Positions 34,549 to 44,125 of a DNA stretch of 64,000 nucleotides are shown in pieces; positions within the stretch are counted from its first letter, which is position 1, and each line of letters starts with the position of its first letter. The notes beneath the pieces are model-generated. The model had not been told where the DNA came from and searched no databases. It saw only the letters and a list, made by a program, of their open reading frames with translations. Source of the stretch: Parahoeflea halophila (GTDB lineage: Bacteria > Pseudomonadota > Alphaproteobacteria > Rhizobiales > Rhizobiaceae). The DNA lies in contig NZ_OCPC01000001.1 of the NCBI RefSeq assembly GCF_900220985.1, forward strand, positions 1,156,836 through 1,220,835, written 5' to 3'. The position numbers and the translations under genes were made by a program.

Positions 34549-36384
34549 CTACCCGCCGGCCCGGCCCCAGGCGTCCAGGGCCTGGTTGAACACCTCGGTG
34601 CCGCTGGCGCCTTTCTCCAGCGTGATCAAGGCCTGGCGCCCGTTGGAATAGACCAGCGGAATGTCGATCCAGTTGCGCTGGCGCATCAGGTCGATATTGG
34701 CCGTTCGGGCCTCGTCCAGATCATTGAGCGCCACCATGTAGAAATCCTGGGTGATCTTGGCAGGCACCGCGATCAGCGGCGAGCCCTCGTCGGCCTCCGT
34801 CTGCTTGAAGGCAATGCGCTGCAGCTGGTCGATAGAGCCGCCGTCGAAATCCGGCGGCACCGCGAAGACGATCTCGACGAGATGGCTGGCCGGCAGCGAC
34901 GGATCAGTATTCCGCTTGATCGTGAGCAGCGCCGAGAGGCCGGTATCGGGATTGTTGATCTCGCCGCGGATGACCTGCTCGTCCGGTCCGTCGCCCGATT
35001 GCTCGCTGACCAGGGTCCAGACCACTGTGCCCGGTTTGACTTCGAGCGACTGCTGGCCGAGGCGCTCCTCGTAGAGGATCATCTTCTGCGCCACGCCAAG
35101 CGGCTGCTCGGCAGGTGCTGCGGCGTCTTCGGGCTGAACCTCCGTATCGCCCGTGGCAGTTTCCGCCCCTGCTGCGTCAGCCGGGGCGGCATCGGTGAGT
35201 TCCGCCACCGAGCGGCCCTCGATAGTGCCATCTACGGCTGGGCCCGGTGCGGGACCTGGATCGGTCTCGGTGCCGTCCGGATTGAGACGCTGGGTGAATT
35301 TACCGCCGTCATCCGCTGTCTCCGGAACGGCCAGCGCGGTTTCAACCGGCTCGGGTTCAGCAGTCTCCGGGGCGGTCTCAGGTGCGGTGTCCGTAGCTGT
35401 ATCAATGACCGCCGGCTCCGTGTCTTCGCTTGTGATCGGCGTGTCGACGGGCGAAGCGGAGAACATTGCGGTCAACGTGTCCTTGTAGCTCCAGCCCAGA
35501 ACCGCGACCAGCCCGACAAAAACAAGAATGATCAACAGTGCCATCAGGCCGCCCTTGCCGCCTTTCGAGGGGGTCGCGCGGCGCATAGGCCTGGCTGCCG
35601 CGGGCTCACGCGGCGCCGTGTCGAGACCGAAAATCTCGTCATGCGCTTCGCCAACCGGGTCGTCTGACCGGGATCCTGCTGCGGGGCGGTCCAGTATATC
35701 ATCGATGCTCGCAGCAGCAGGAATCGCACCGGCCGGCTTTTCCGTTGTGCGGAGCTTGTCCTCATCGTAGTGCGCCGGCCCGACAAACGGCTCCGGCTCG
35801 TCATACTCCACCGGCTCCGTATAGGGCTCGGGTTCTTCGTAAGTCTCCGGCTCCAGGTGGGATTCGGGCTTCGCATAGGGATCGTGCTCGAAACGGGGGT
35901 CGGATGTAAACGCGTGCTCCGGCTCCGCCGCGTGGTCGGGTTCCGGGTAAACCGCCGGCTCGACCAGGCCCGCCGGGACGGGCGCGGGGGCGGCAACGGG
36001 CCACGGCTCAGGCTCCGGCGCCGACACCACCTCCGGTTTAGCTTCCGGCTCTGGTTCGGGTTCCGGCTCGGGCTCAGGCTCTGGCTCCGGCTCGGCAAGC
36101 ACCGGGCTCTTCTCCACCATGGATTCGAGTTCCGCCATCAGGGCGTCGGTCTCGTCCTCGTCGGCAGGCAGGGCTTCGGCGTGTTCAAGCTCGACCTCAT
36201 CGATCGCAGCGCCGAGCTTGTTGAGCTGGCGCTGGATCACCTCGTCCGAGGGCGGCGGATTGATCGCCTCGAGCTGGCGGCGGATGGCGGCGCGCGCCTT
36301 GTCATAGACCTTGGCCCGGTTCTCCGGAGTGTTCTCCGAAAGGTTGTCGACCGCCTTCCGGATGACTGCTACAAAATCCGCCAT
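34549..36384 (-). CDS. Pro/Glu-rich single-pass membrane protein, function unknown
   Basis: The 611-residue protein has three parts. A helical N-terminal part (about 1-92) is followed by a Pro/Glu-rich cytoplasmic region (about 93-265) with a strict Glu-Pro alternation at residues 98-112. One membrane span follows (LMALLIILVFVGLVAVLGW, about 278-296). The outer segment starts with an acidic Thr/Ala/Pro linker and ends in a conserved-looking domain of about 170 residues (QKMILYEERLGQQSLEVKPG, HLVEIVFAVPPDFDGGSIDQ, LMRQRNWIDIPLVYSNGRQA). The layout is TonB/TolA-like in shape, but I see no homology to them. It lies between rpoH and purA. Function unknown. Confidence 0.8.
   Translation of the reverse strand: MADFVAVIRKAVDNLSENTPENRAKVYDKARAAIRRQLEAINPPPSDEVIQRQLNKLGAAIDEVELEHAEALPADEDETDALMAELESMVEKSPVLAEPEPEPEPEPEPEPEPEAKPEVVSAPEPEPWPVAAPAPVPAGLVEPAVYPEPDHAAEPEHAFTSDPRFEHDPYAKPESHLEPETYEEPEPYTEPVEYDEPEPFVGPAHYDEDKLRTTEKPAGAIPAAASIDDILDRPAAGSRSDDPVGEAHDEIFGLDTAPREPAAARPMRRATPSKGGKGGLMALLIILVFVGLVAVLGWSYKDTLTAMFSASPVDTPITSEDTEPAVIDTATDTAPETAPETAEPEPVETALAVPETADDGGKFTQRLNPDGTETDPGPAPGPAVDGTIEGRSVAELTDAAPADAAGAETATGDTEVQPEDAAAPAEQPLGVAQKMILYEERLGQQSLEVKPGTVVWTLVSEQSGDGPDEQVIRGEINNPDTGLSALLTIKRNTDPSLPASHLVEIVFAVPPDFDGGSIDQLQRIAFKQTEADEGSPLIAVPAKITQDFYMVALNDLDEARTANIDLMRQRNWIDIPLVYSNGRQALITLEKGASGTEVFNQALDAWGRAGG
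36049..36093. repeat. 6-bp period repeat coding alternating Glu-Pro
   Basis: Units of the form GGYTCN (GGCTCC, GGCTCA, GGTTCG and similar) repeat about 7 times within the gene, coding residues 98-112. Third-position variation shows it is not a recent slippage product throughout. Confidence 0.75.
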
Positions 36385-36438
36385 GATCTACCCTGGTTTG
36401 GTGCCTCGAAGCGTTGCAAATCACGCTTTGGCGCTAAC

Positions 36439-37737
36439 CTAGTCTTCAAACGGGTCTGTCACAAGTATGGTGTCATCCCGCTCGGGGCTTGTGGACAACA
36501 GCGCAACCGGTGCGCCGATCAGTTCCTCGATCCGCCGCACATACTTGATCGCCTGTGCCGGCAGGTCGGCCCAGCTGCGCGCGCCCACGGTCGTTCCCGT
36601 CCAGCCCTCGATGGATTCGTAGACCGGCTTGACGCGGGCCTGCGCGCCCTGGCTGGCTGGCAAATGGTCCATCCGGGTGCCGTCAAGATCGTAGCCGACA
36701 CAGATCTTGAGCTCCTCCAGCCCGTCGAGCACGTCGAGCTTGGTCAGCGCGATGCCGGTGATGCCGTTGACGGCGACCGACTGGCGCACCAGCGCGGCAT
36801 CGAACCAGCCGCAACGCCGCTTGCGCCCGGTCACCGTGCCGAATTCATGGCCGCGCTCGCCCAGGAACTGGCCGGTGTCATCGTTGAGCTCGGTCGGGAA
36901 CGGTCCCTCGCCGACGCGCGTGGTATAGGCCTTGGTGATCCCGAGCACATAGCTCAGCGACCCCGGCCCCATGCCCGAACCCGCTGCCGCCTGGCCCGAG
37001 ATCGTGTTCGAGGACGTCACGAACGGATAGGTGCCGTGGTCGACATCGAGCAGCGTGCCCTGCGCGCCTTCGAACAGGATCCGCTCGCCGGCCCGGCGTT
37101 TCTTGTCGAGAAGCAGCCACACGGTTTCGCGGAACGGCAGGATGCGGTCGGCCACCGAGGTGAGTTCCTCGAGGATGGTCTCGACCGAGAACTCCGGCTG
37201 ACCCAGCCCGCGGCGTAAAGCGTTGTGGTGGGTCAGCAGCCGGTCGACCTTGGCCGGCAGCGTATCGAGATTGGCCAGATCCATCACACGGATCGCGCGG
37301 CGGCCGACCTTGTCCTCGTAGGCCGGCCCGATGCCGCGCCGCGTGGTGCCGATCTTGGTGCCGGAATTCGACGCCGCGTCCTCGCGCAGCGCGTCGAGCT
37401 CGCGGTGCAGCGACAGGATCAGCGTGGCGTTGTCGGCGATGCGAAGATTGTCGCCATTGACGACGACGCCCTGCTTGGCCAGCCGGTCGATCTCGCTGAC
37501 CAGCGCATGCGGATCGATGACCACGCCATTGCCGATGACGGCGAGCTTGCCCGGACGGACGACGCCCGAGGGCAAGAGCGACAGCTTGTAGCTGACGCCG
37601 TCGATGACCAGCGTATGGCCGGCATTGTGACCGCCCTGGAAGCGCACGACGACATCGGCGCGCTCCGACAGCCAGTCGACAATCTTGCCCTTACCCTCGT
37701 CACCCCATTGCGACCCGACGACAACTACGTTGGCCAT
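36439..37737 (-). CDS. purA: adenylosuccinate synthetase
   Basis: PurA joins IMP and aspartate using GTP in AMP synthesis. The 432-residue protein begins [25 protein letters not shown], with the GTP-binding GDEGKGK loop and catalytic Asp/His (D14-type in WGDEGKG, and H in GGHNAGHT). It also has [14 protein letters not shown] and the C-terminal guanine-binding TSPERDD. The ATG at 37737 follows AAGGGG; an in-frame extension upstream lacks resemblance. A hairpin lies 19 bp upstream of the start. Confidence 0.97.
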   Translation of the reverse strand: MANVVVVGSQWGDEGKGKIVDWLSERADVVVRFQGGHNAGHTLVIDGVSYKLSLLPSGVVRPGKLAVIGNGVVIDPHALVSEIDRLAKQGVVVNGDNLRIADNATLILSLHRELDALREDAASNSGTKIGTTRRGIGPAYEDKVGRRAIRVMDLANLDTLPAKVDRLLTHHNALRRGLGQPEFSVETILEELTSVADRILPFRETVWLLLDKKRRAGERILFEGAQGTLLDVDHGTYPFVTSSNTISGQAAAGSGMGPGSLSYVLGITKAYTTRVGEGPFPTELNDDTGQFLGERGHEFGTVTGRKRRCGWFDAALVRQSVAVNGITGIALTKLDVLDGLEELKICVGYDLDGTRMDHLPASQGAQARVKPVYESIEGWTGTTVGARSWADLPAQAIKYVRRIEELIGAPVALLSTSPERDDTILVTDPFED

Positions 37738-38063
37738 GACAACCCCTTGCAAAGCGGCCCCTGACAGGGGCCCGGAAAACAAAACCCGCGCATGCATACA
37801 GACTTGGGTCATCAAAATCGACCCTCGGGCGGGGCAATCCGGCGTTTTTACGCGACAATTTCACGCCTGACCGGCAATCAACCCGGGTCAGCGCGGCAAC
37901 CGGCAGCGAAATTCCGGCAACCGCTGTGCCAGCCCTGGCGCACTCCCTGCACGGATGACTTTCAGAAATTGCCTGTGGCCCGGCGAAATCCCTGTGATAG
38001 ACAGTGTGACGGCTGCCCCCCGCCACGTCCACCCGAACCGCCACAAAGCCCGAAAGCCTCGCC
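37738..38063. other. purA leader and EamA upstream region
   Basis: No gene is seen. The minus strand carries the purA leader with a hairpin; the rest is GC-rich and without clear motifs. The plus strand must hold the EamA promoter. One long open frame that enters the EamA gene in the wrong frame is a shadow. Confidence 0.5.
37756..37772 (-). promoter_or_regulatory. hairpin just upstream of purA ribosome-binding site
   Basis: GGCCCC-TGACA-GGGGCC forms a stem 19 bp before the ATG and close to the AAGGGG site. It could affect ribosome access or stop upstream transcription. Confidence 0.35.
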
Positions 38064-38942
38064 TTGATCATCCGCGCCTACCTGTTTCTGGTCATCACCG
38101 CCCTGTCCTGGGGCGACAATGCCGTGGCGGGCAAGATGGCCGTCGGCCACATTTCGCCGATGCTGCTGACTTCGCTGCGCTGGGCCATCGCCCTGACCAT
38201 CCTCATCAGCTTCACCCTGCCACAGCTGCGCCGCGACAGGGAAGTGATCCGCGCCAACCTGCCGCTGCTGATGGCCTATGGAGCGATCGGCTTCACCTTC
38301 TTCAACAATCTGCTCTACTCGGCGCTGCAATACACAACCGCGATCAATGTCGCCATCGAGCAGGCGGGCATGCCGATGGTGATCTTTCTGGCCAATTTCA
38401 TCCTGTTCCGCATCAAGGTGACGTCGGCGCAGATCGTGGGCTTTCTGCTCACGTTGTCAGGCGTGGCGATCACCGCCTCGGGCGGCAGCCTCGACCGGCT
38501 GATCGGGCTCGAGCTCAACCGCGGCGACGCGCTGATGCTGCTCGCAGTCCTCTGCTATGGCGGCTACACCGTGGCGCTGCGCTACAAGCCGCAGCTGCAC
38601 TGGCAATCGATGATCACCGTGATGGCAGCCTCCGCCTTCCTTACTTCGCTGCCCTTTTCAGCCTTCGAGGTGGCGCGCGAGACCGTGATCTGGCCCGACA
38701 CCACCGGCTGGCTGGTCGCTGCCTTCACCGCCATCTTCCCCGCGCTCGTCGCGCAGGTGCTGTTCATCAAGGGCAACGAGATCATCGGCTCCAACCGCGC
38801 CGGCATCTTCATCAACCTGGTCCCGATCTTCGGCACCCTGCTCAGCGTGATGATTTTGGGCGAGATGCTGCATCTCTATCATGTCGTGGCGCTCGGCTTG
38901 GTGCTGGGCGGGATATGGCTGTCGGAGCGGGGGAAGGGATAG
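38064..38942 (+). CDS. EamA/DMT-superfamily permease
   Basis: The 292-residue protein has about ten membrane spans in two EamA repeats (first about 5-135: LFLVITALSWGDNAVAGKMA, VAIEQAGMPMVIFLANFILF; second about 150-285: LLAVLCYGGYTVALRYKP, GSNRAGIFINLVPIFGTLLS). EamA proteins export metabolites such as amino acids; substrate unknown. No ATG is at the start. A TTG at 38064 fits best because a stop lies in frame at 38007. It ends just before the AT-rich islet. Confidence 0.85.
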   Translation: MIIRAYLFLVITALSWGDNAVAGKMAVGHISPMLLTSLRWAIALTILISFTLPQLRRDREVIRANLPLLMAYGAIGFTFFNNLLYSALQYTTAINVAIEQAGMPMVIFLANFILFRIKVTSAQIVGFLLTLSGVAITASGGSLDRLIGLELNRGDALMLLAVLCYGGYTVALRYKPQLHWQSMITVMAASAFLTSLPFSAFEVARETVIWPDTTGWLVAAFTAIFPALVAQVLFIKGNEIIGSNRAGIFINLVPIFGTLLSVMILGEMLHLYHVVALGLVLGGIWLSERGKG

Positions 38943-38986
38943 GTATTTAGTATATATAAATTGAGCTCAAAACGAACCGACAAATC

Positions 38987-39898
38987 TCAGAGTGCACGAT
39001 ATAATACATTTACCGACAGAAGGTAAAATGTCTGAACAGTAGGAATTGATAGAATTATTAACCCAAAAATATAAAATATAAGTGTCAGCATTCGAGCCGA
39101 AAAACGACTATACTCATCAGTTTGATATTTTATATATGCAATATCTCTCGAAAAATTAGGAGCCTGCCCGTAAAATGGTACTGTATAGACCCAGTTTATC
39201 CTTACCTCATTAGCCATGGCTATCCCATATTTTGTAAAATCATAATATCCTGCACCATTCATAACTTCCATAAAATCGGGTATGTCTTCATACTCCACCT
39301 CAGCGCTGCCATCAGGCGTCGCACCTACTTCAGCGCTTTCATCGCTCTCTGCAATATCAGCCGATTCGGCGGCATTGTATAACTCCTCAAGGAGACCGTT
39401 CATTTCTCCAATCAAAGTATCTGGATATGAATAGTTTGCTCGATAATCCTCTCTATCAAAATCATATTCGTGCGCTTTTGCAAATGCCTGCACTACATAT
39501 CTCAGATGTGATTTTGCAAGATTTTTCGAATCTCCAATTGGTGTCGATGAAACGTATTCAAGCTGGTTAGGTTGCGTTTGAATATCGCTTGGACACGCAA
39601 GGGAGAATATTATCGAACCAAAACCAAGAGAGCATAAGCCAAAATATGTAAAATATAATGTATTAAGAGAAAATTGATTTCCATTTAATTGACCAATATC
39701 TTCCAGAAAATATGGCGCTAATGAAAATATTTTGGATGTATTATCATTGAAAATAAGAACGACGCCTAGCAATGGAATTATTGCAGTCAACCGCATTGGC
39801 GCCGAACGCCCAACCCTTGAGAGAGTTGACCAAGTGATCACCTCAGAGAATTTCGTAATTTGATTTCGCCAAAACCAACCTCGAAACAAATTTTCCAC
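38987..39898 (-). CDS. uncharacterised membrane protein of the AT-rich islet
   Basis: The 303-residue protein has two spans near the N-terminus (LTAIIPLLGVVLIF, about 37-50; LYFTYFGLCSLGFGSIIFSL, about 81-100). A soluble, acidic middle (about 105-260, with ESADIAESDESAEVG) and one long C-terminal hydrophobic stretch (MLTLIFYIFGLIILSIPTVQ, about 270-290) follow. I do not recognise the family. The best start is a GTG at 39898 with AAAGG adjacent; the same frame is open about 20 codons further upstream without a normal start, so the N-terminus is uncertain. It diverges from the HEPN-like gene and may be its partner. Confidence 0.65.
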   Translation of the reverse strand: MENLFRGWFWRNQITKFSEVITWSTLSRVGRSAPMRLTAIIPLLGVVLIFNDNTSKIFSLAPYFLEDIGQLNGNQFSLNTLYFTYFGLCSLGFGSIIFSLACPSDIQTQPNQLEYVSSTPIGDSKNLAKSHLRYVVQAFAKAHEYDFDREDYRANYSYPDTLIGEMNGLLEELYNAAESADIAESDESAEVGATPDGSAEVEYEDIPDFMEVMNGAGYYDFTKYGIAMANEVRINWVYTVPFYGQAPNFSRDIAYIKYQTDEYSRFSARMLTLIFYIFGLIILSIPTVQTFYLLSVNVLYRAL

Positions 39899-39988
39899 CT
39901 TTGAAAGGGCGTATAAAATTTTCCAAAGTAATGTACGATATCTCCGATTTTCCCAATTGTCTGCCTAGGATCCTCGAAATGTATGACC

Positions 39989-40011
39989 AACATCTCTAGC
40001 TTTGAGATGTT
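39989..40011. promoter_or_regulatory. inverted repeat between the two islet genes
   Basis: AACATCTC-N7-GAGATGTT is a perfect 8-bp inverted repeat, 50 bp before the plus-strand ATG and 90 bp before the minus-strand start. It may be an operator for shared control. Confidence 0.45.
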
Positions 40012-40061
40012 TGTTGTGAACAATCCCGATACAGGATGACCTGTGTGCGGAGGAATTAATA

Positions 40062-41006
40062 ATGCGGCGTACTTCCTATCAACAGATAATTGAACAGCGC
40101 CTGCGTCGGGGTGATCACCATCGCCTCGGGATGGAACTTGTTTCTCAAATCACTGCACTTCGTGCAGATGCCGTTTCGGTTTCAACCCTAAGGTCATCAT
40201 TCTTTGAATTCATTCCTATTCGGTATGTGACTACGTTAGAGGTGTTTATTCGCGGAATCGTCTCAGAGTTAGTAGATAGTAGTGAGGCTTATTTTGAGCG
40301 AGGCGAAAAGCTAACAAAAGGCGCCAAAGTTGACCTCACCTTCGCAGCGCACGTGGATCGGCATGAACTCACCTTAGGTGATTTTGTTGCGCATTCAATT
40401 TCTTTGAATAGCATCGAAGCAGTTCTAAACGTGCTCGAAACTCTGGTTGTCGATTTTTCCGAAAAGCTTAAGCTAGCACACCCAAGATGGCTAGAGGAAC
40501 GGGAACGCTGGCCACTCCCTCCGATTATCAAAAACTATAACAATGTGATAGGCTCGCTCTCTAAGCTCTATAGTGTCCGCCACATTTTGACACATGAACT
40601 TCCATCATTGCCCGTCTTCGATCCGTCCGAAATTGATAGTCTTACTGAGGCTGTACTATGTTTTATTGAGGCAACAGACTGGGTGGTTGTCGAGTCACTG
40701 CATGGTGCCATTCCGAAGACGCAAATATCGATGAACATTGGGGCCAGAGATGTTCTGATTGAAGAAGAGACAAAGCTTGCGGAAGCGCTAATTGAAGTCA
40801 CAGCTTTGGAGGGCATCGACAAGGAGAACTTGCGTGCGCTGCAAGCTCGTTGGACGGAATGGGCTGATGCACAGACGAATCTCGTAGCCTCGCAATTTCA
40901 TGGAGGCTCAATGTATGCAATGATTTGGGCTTCCGAAAAAGCTGAGTTGACACGGGAGCGTACTGCCCAGCTAGTGCGCTTGAAAAGCGAATGGATGGAC
41001 GCTTGA
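40062..41006 (+). CDS. HEPN-like / LprI-like (DUF1311) two-domain protein, function unknown
   Basis: The 314-residue protein has no signal peptide. The N-terminal two thirds is helical (FEFIPIRYVTTLEVFIRGIV, residues 48-67, and following helices) and contains R173-HILT-H178. That R-x4-H fits the HEPN ribonuclease motif, in a VRHILTHELP setting typical of HEPN helices. Residues about 258-311 (ARWTEWADAQTNLVASQFHG, GS, then LTRERTAQLVRLKSEW) resemble the LprI/DUF1311 pattern but lack its cysteines. GGAGGA lies 7 nt before the ATG. HEPN proteins often act as toxins or defence nucleases; LprI domains are usually periplasmic. Joining both in a cytoplasmic protein is unusual. Domain calls rest on motif reading only. 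Confidence 0.7.
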   Translation: MRRTSYQQIIEQRLRRGDHHRLGMELVSQITALRADAVSVSTLRSSFFEFIPIRYVTTLEVFIRGIVSELVDSSEAYFERGEKLTKGAKVDLTFAAHVDRHELTLGDFVAHSISLNSIEAVLNVLETLVVDFSEKLKLAHPRWLEERERWPLPPIIKNYNNVIGSLSKLYSVRHILTHELPSLPVFDPSEIDSLTEAVLCFIEATDWVVVESLHGAIPKTQISMNIGARDVLIEEETKLAEALIEVTALEGIDKENLRALQARWTEWADAQTNLVASQFHGGSMYAMIWASEKAELTRERTAQLVRLKSEWMDA

Positions 41007-41109
41007 AATTACGCTTACGGTTTTGTTTCTACAGAACCATGGCTAACCGCCCCCCAATGCCCTCAGGCTCCGGGAGGCGGCGCATCGTTCAGGCACCGGT
41101 GCTCAACCC

Positions 41110-42705
41110 TCAGTCCACGTTGAACACCAGCGGCTTGGCCTGTTTGATGGCCTCGTGCGAGGTGAGCTTTGTAAGCACGTTCTGGCTGACCAGATCGTCG
41201 ACGTAGAGCAGCGCGATGGCGTCGCCGCTTTGCTTGTCGCGGCCGAGCTGGAAGTTGGCGATGTTGACGCCGGCATCGCCCAGCGTCGAGCCCATGAAGC
41301 CGATCATGCCCGGCACGTCGGTGTTGGCGATGTAGATCATGTGCTGGCCGACTTCGGCATCCATGTTGATGCCCTTGATCTGGATGAAGCGCGGCTTGCC
41401 GTCGGAGAACACGGTGCCCGCGACCGAGCGGGTCTGCCGCTCGGTGGTCACCGACAGCTTGATGTAGCCGTCATAGACGCCCGACTTGTCGCGCTTGACC
41501 TCGGACAGGATGATGCCCTTTTCCTTGATCATGATCGGCGCCGAAACCATGTTGACGTCGGCCACCTGGTTGCGGATCAGGCCGGCCAGCAGCGCGGATG
41601 TCAGCGCCTTGGTGTTCATGCCCGCGGTCACCCCGTCATAGAGGATCTCGATCTCCTTGATCGGGCTTTCGGTGACCTGGCCGGCAAAGGAGCCGAGCAC
41701 GTCGGCCAGCCGGATGAAGGGTTTGAGGATCGGCGCTTCTTCCGCCGTGATCGAGGGCATGTTGATGGCGTTTGAGACCGCGCCCTTGATCAGGTAATCC
41801 GACATCTGCTCGGCCACCTGCAGCGCCACGTTTTCCTGCGCTTCGGTGGTCGAGGCGCCCAGGTGCGGGGTGCAGACGACGTTCTCGAGGCCGAACAGCG
41901 GGCTCTCGGTGGCGGGTTCGGTCTCGAACACGTCGAAGCCGGCGCCGGCGACATGGCCCGACTTGATGGCTTCCGCAAGGGCTGCCTCGTCGACCAGGCC
42001 GCCACGGGCGCAGTTGATGATGCGGACACCCTTCTTGGTCTTGGCCAGCGCCTCGGCGTTCAAAATCCCGCGGGTCTTGTCGGTCATCGGCACATGCAGG
42101 GTGATGAAATCGGCGCGCGCCAGGAGCTCGTCGAGCTCGAGTTTGGTCACGCCCATTTCCTCGGCCCGCTCCTTGGACAGGAACGGATCATAGGCGGCCA
42201 CATGCATGCCGAGCCCGATCGCCTTCTTGCAGACGATGCCGCCGATATTGCCGGCACCGATGACGCCGAGCGTCTTGCCGGTGATCTCGACGCCCATGAA
42301 CTTCGATTTCTCCCACTTGCCGGCCTGGGTCGAGGCGTCGGCTGCGGGCAGTTGACGGGCGACGGCGAACATCAGCGCGATCGCGTGTTCGGCGGTGGTG
42401 ATCGAGTTGCCGAAGGGCGTGTTCATGACGATGATGCCGCGGCGCGAGGCGGCCGGAATGTCGACATTGTCGACGCCGATGCCGGCGCGGCCGATCACCT
42501 TGAGATTGTCGGCAGCCGCAATCAGCTTCTCGGTCGCCTTGGTGGCCGAGCGGATCGCCAGGCCGTCATACTGGCCGATGATTTCGAGCAGCTTTTCCTT
42601 GTCCTTGCCGAGCTTCGGCATGAAATCCACTTCAACGCCGCGATCGCGGAAGATCTGGACGGCGGTTTCCGACAGGGCGTCGGATACGAGTACGCGAGGT
42701 GCCAT
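41110..42705 (-). CDS. serA: D-3-phosphoglycerate dehydrogenase
   Basis: SerA oxidises 3-phosphoglycerate, the first step of serine synthesis. The 531-residue protein is the long form. It has a substrate domain, an NAD domain with GAGNIG at residues 150-155, catalytic R234 (NCARGGLVDE), E263 and H281 (TPHLGAS), an intervening domain, and a C-terminal ACT domain (about 455-531, HMIYIANTDVPGMIGFMG) for regulation. The ATG at 42705 has GGAGG 5 nt upstream. It follows serC by 86 bp on the same strand. Confidence 0.97.
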   Translation of the reverse strand: MAPRVLVSDALSETAVQIFRDRGVEVDFMPKLGKDKEKLLEIIGQYDGLAIRSATKATEKLIAAADNLKVIGRAGIGVDNVDIPAASRRGIIVMNTPFGNSITTAEHAIALMFAVARQLPAADASTQAGKWEKSKFMGVEITGKTLGVIGAGNIGGIVCKKAIGLGMHVAAYDPFLSKERAEEMGVTKLELDELLARADFITLHVPMTDKTRGILNAEALAKTKKGVRIINCARGGLVDEAALAEAIKSGHVAGAGFDVFETEPATESPLFGLENVVCTPHLGASTTEAQENVALQVAEQMSDYLIKGAVSNAINMPSITAEEAPILKPFIRLADVLGSFAGQVTESPIKEIEILYDGVTAGMNTKALTSALLAGLIRNQVADVNMVSAPIMIKEKGIILSEVKRDKSGVYDGYIKLSVTTERQTRSVAGTVFSDGKPRFIQIKGINMDAEVGQHMIYIANTDVPGMIGFMGSTLGDAGVNIANFQLGRDKQSGDAIALLYVDDLVSQNVLTKLTSHEAIKQAKPLVFNVD

Positions 42706-42791
42706 GATGGCCTCCATTGCTTAGGTCAGATTATGGGGAATGGGCATGTGGGCCGCACCGGAGGGGATCCGGTGCAGCCATCGGCCTGGTC

Positions 42792-43967
<1,176 letters not shown>

Positions 43968-43980
43968 AATGCTACCCTTC

Positions 43981-44036
43981 CAGATAGTGGCCCCTCGTTG
44001 GGGAGGGGTGGCCCACTGACGGGGTTAATCCCGCGG
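43981..44036 (-). ncRNA. structured serC leader, candidate serC RNA motif
   Basis: Two hairpins lie 13 to 66 bp before the serC ATG. One (43987-44016) has GTGG/CCAC and CCCCTC/GAGGGG pairs, and one (44020-44033) has CGGGG/CCCG around TTAAT. A conserved serC leader motif was described from alphaproteobacterial serC-serA operons. Place and overall form fit, but I cannot confirm a covariance-model match. Confidence 0.5.
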
Positions 44037-44075
44037 CCATCCGAAGTCAAGCGGCATCATGCGCTGCACCATGTG

Positions 44076-44100
44076 AAAAAGGGCGGAGATGATCCGCCCT
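44076..44100 (-). terminator. rho-independent terminator of the first omp gene
   Basis: AGGGCGGA-GATGA-TCCGCCCT hairpin, preceded on the plus strand by AAAAA (a T-run on the minus strand), 26 bp after the omp stop. Confidence 0.85.
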
Positions 44101-44125
44101 CTTGCAACCCTTCGGTCGGCCGCGC

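Larger units (their letters stand above)
38943..41060. other. AT-rich islet with two divergent genes, probably acquired
   Basis: Base composition drops sharply right after the EamA stop and recovers between the HEPN-like gene and serA. The first part (to about 40060) is strongly AT-rich, and the second gene is milder but still unlike its neighbours in codon use. It holds a membrane-protein gene (minus) and a HEPN/LprI-like gene (plus). No integrase, transposase, tRNA or clear flanking direct repeat was seen, so the mode of entry is unknown; boundaries are approximate. Confidence 0.75.

Noticed and set aside
36049-36093. Short tandem repeat considered as a mobile or CRISPR-like repeat
   Set aside because: It lies in frame within a gene, has a 6-bp period and codes Glu-Pro. 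No CRISPR array or insertion sequence was found in the window.
39838-40023. 61-codon minus-strand frame overlapping the start of the islet membrane protein, considered as a frameshifted N-terminus
   Set aside because: It has no clear ribosome site or hydrophobic segment, and the downstream frame already has a usable GTG start. A frameshift cannot be shown from one sequence.
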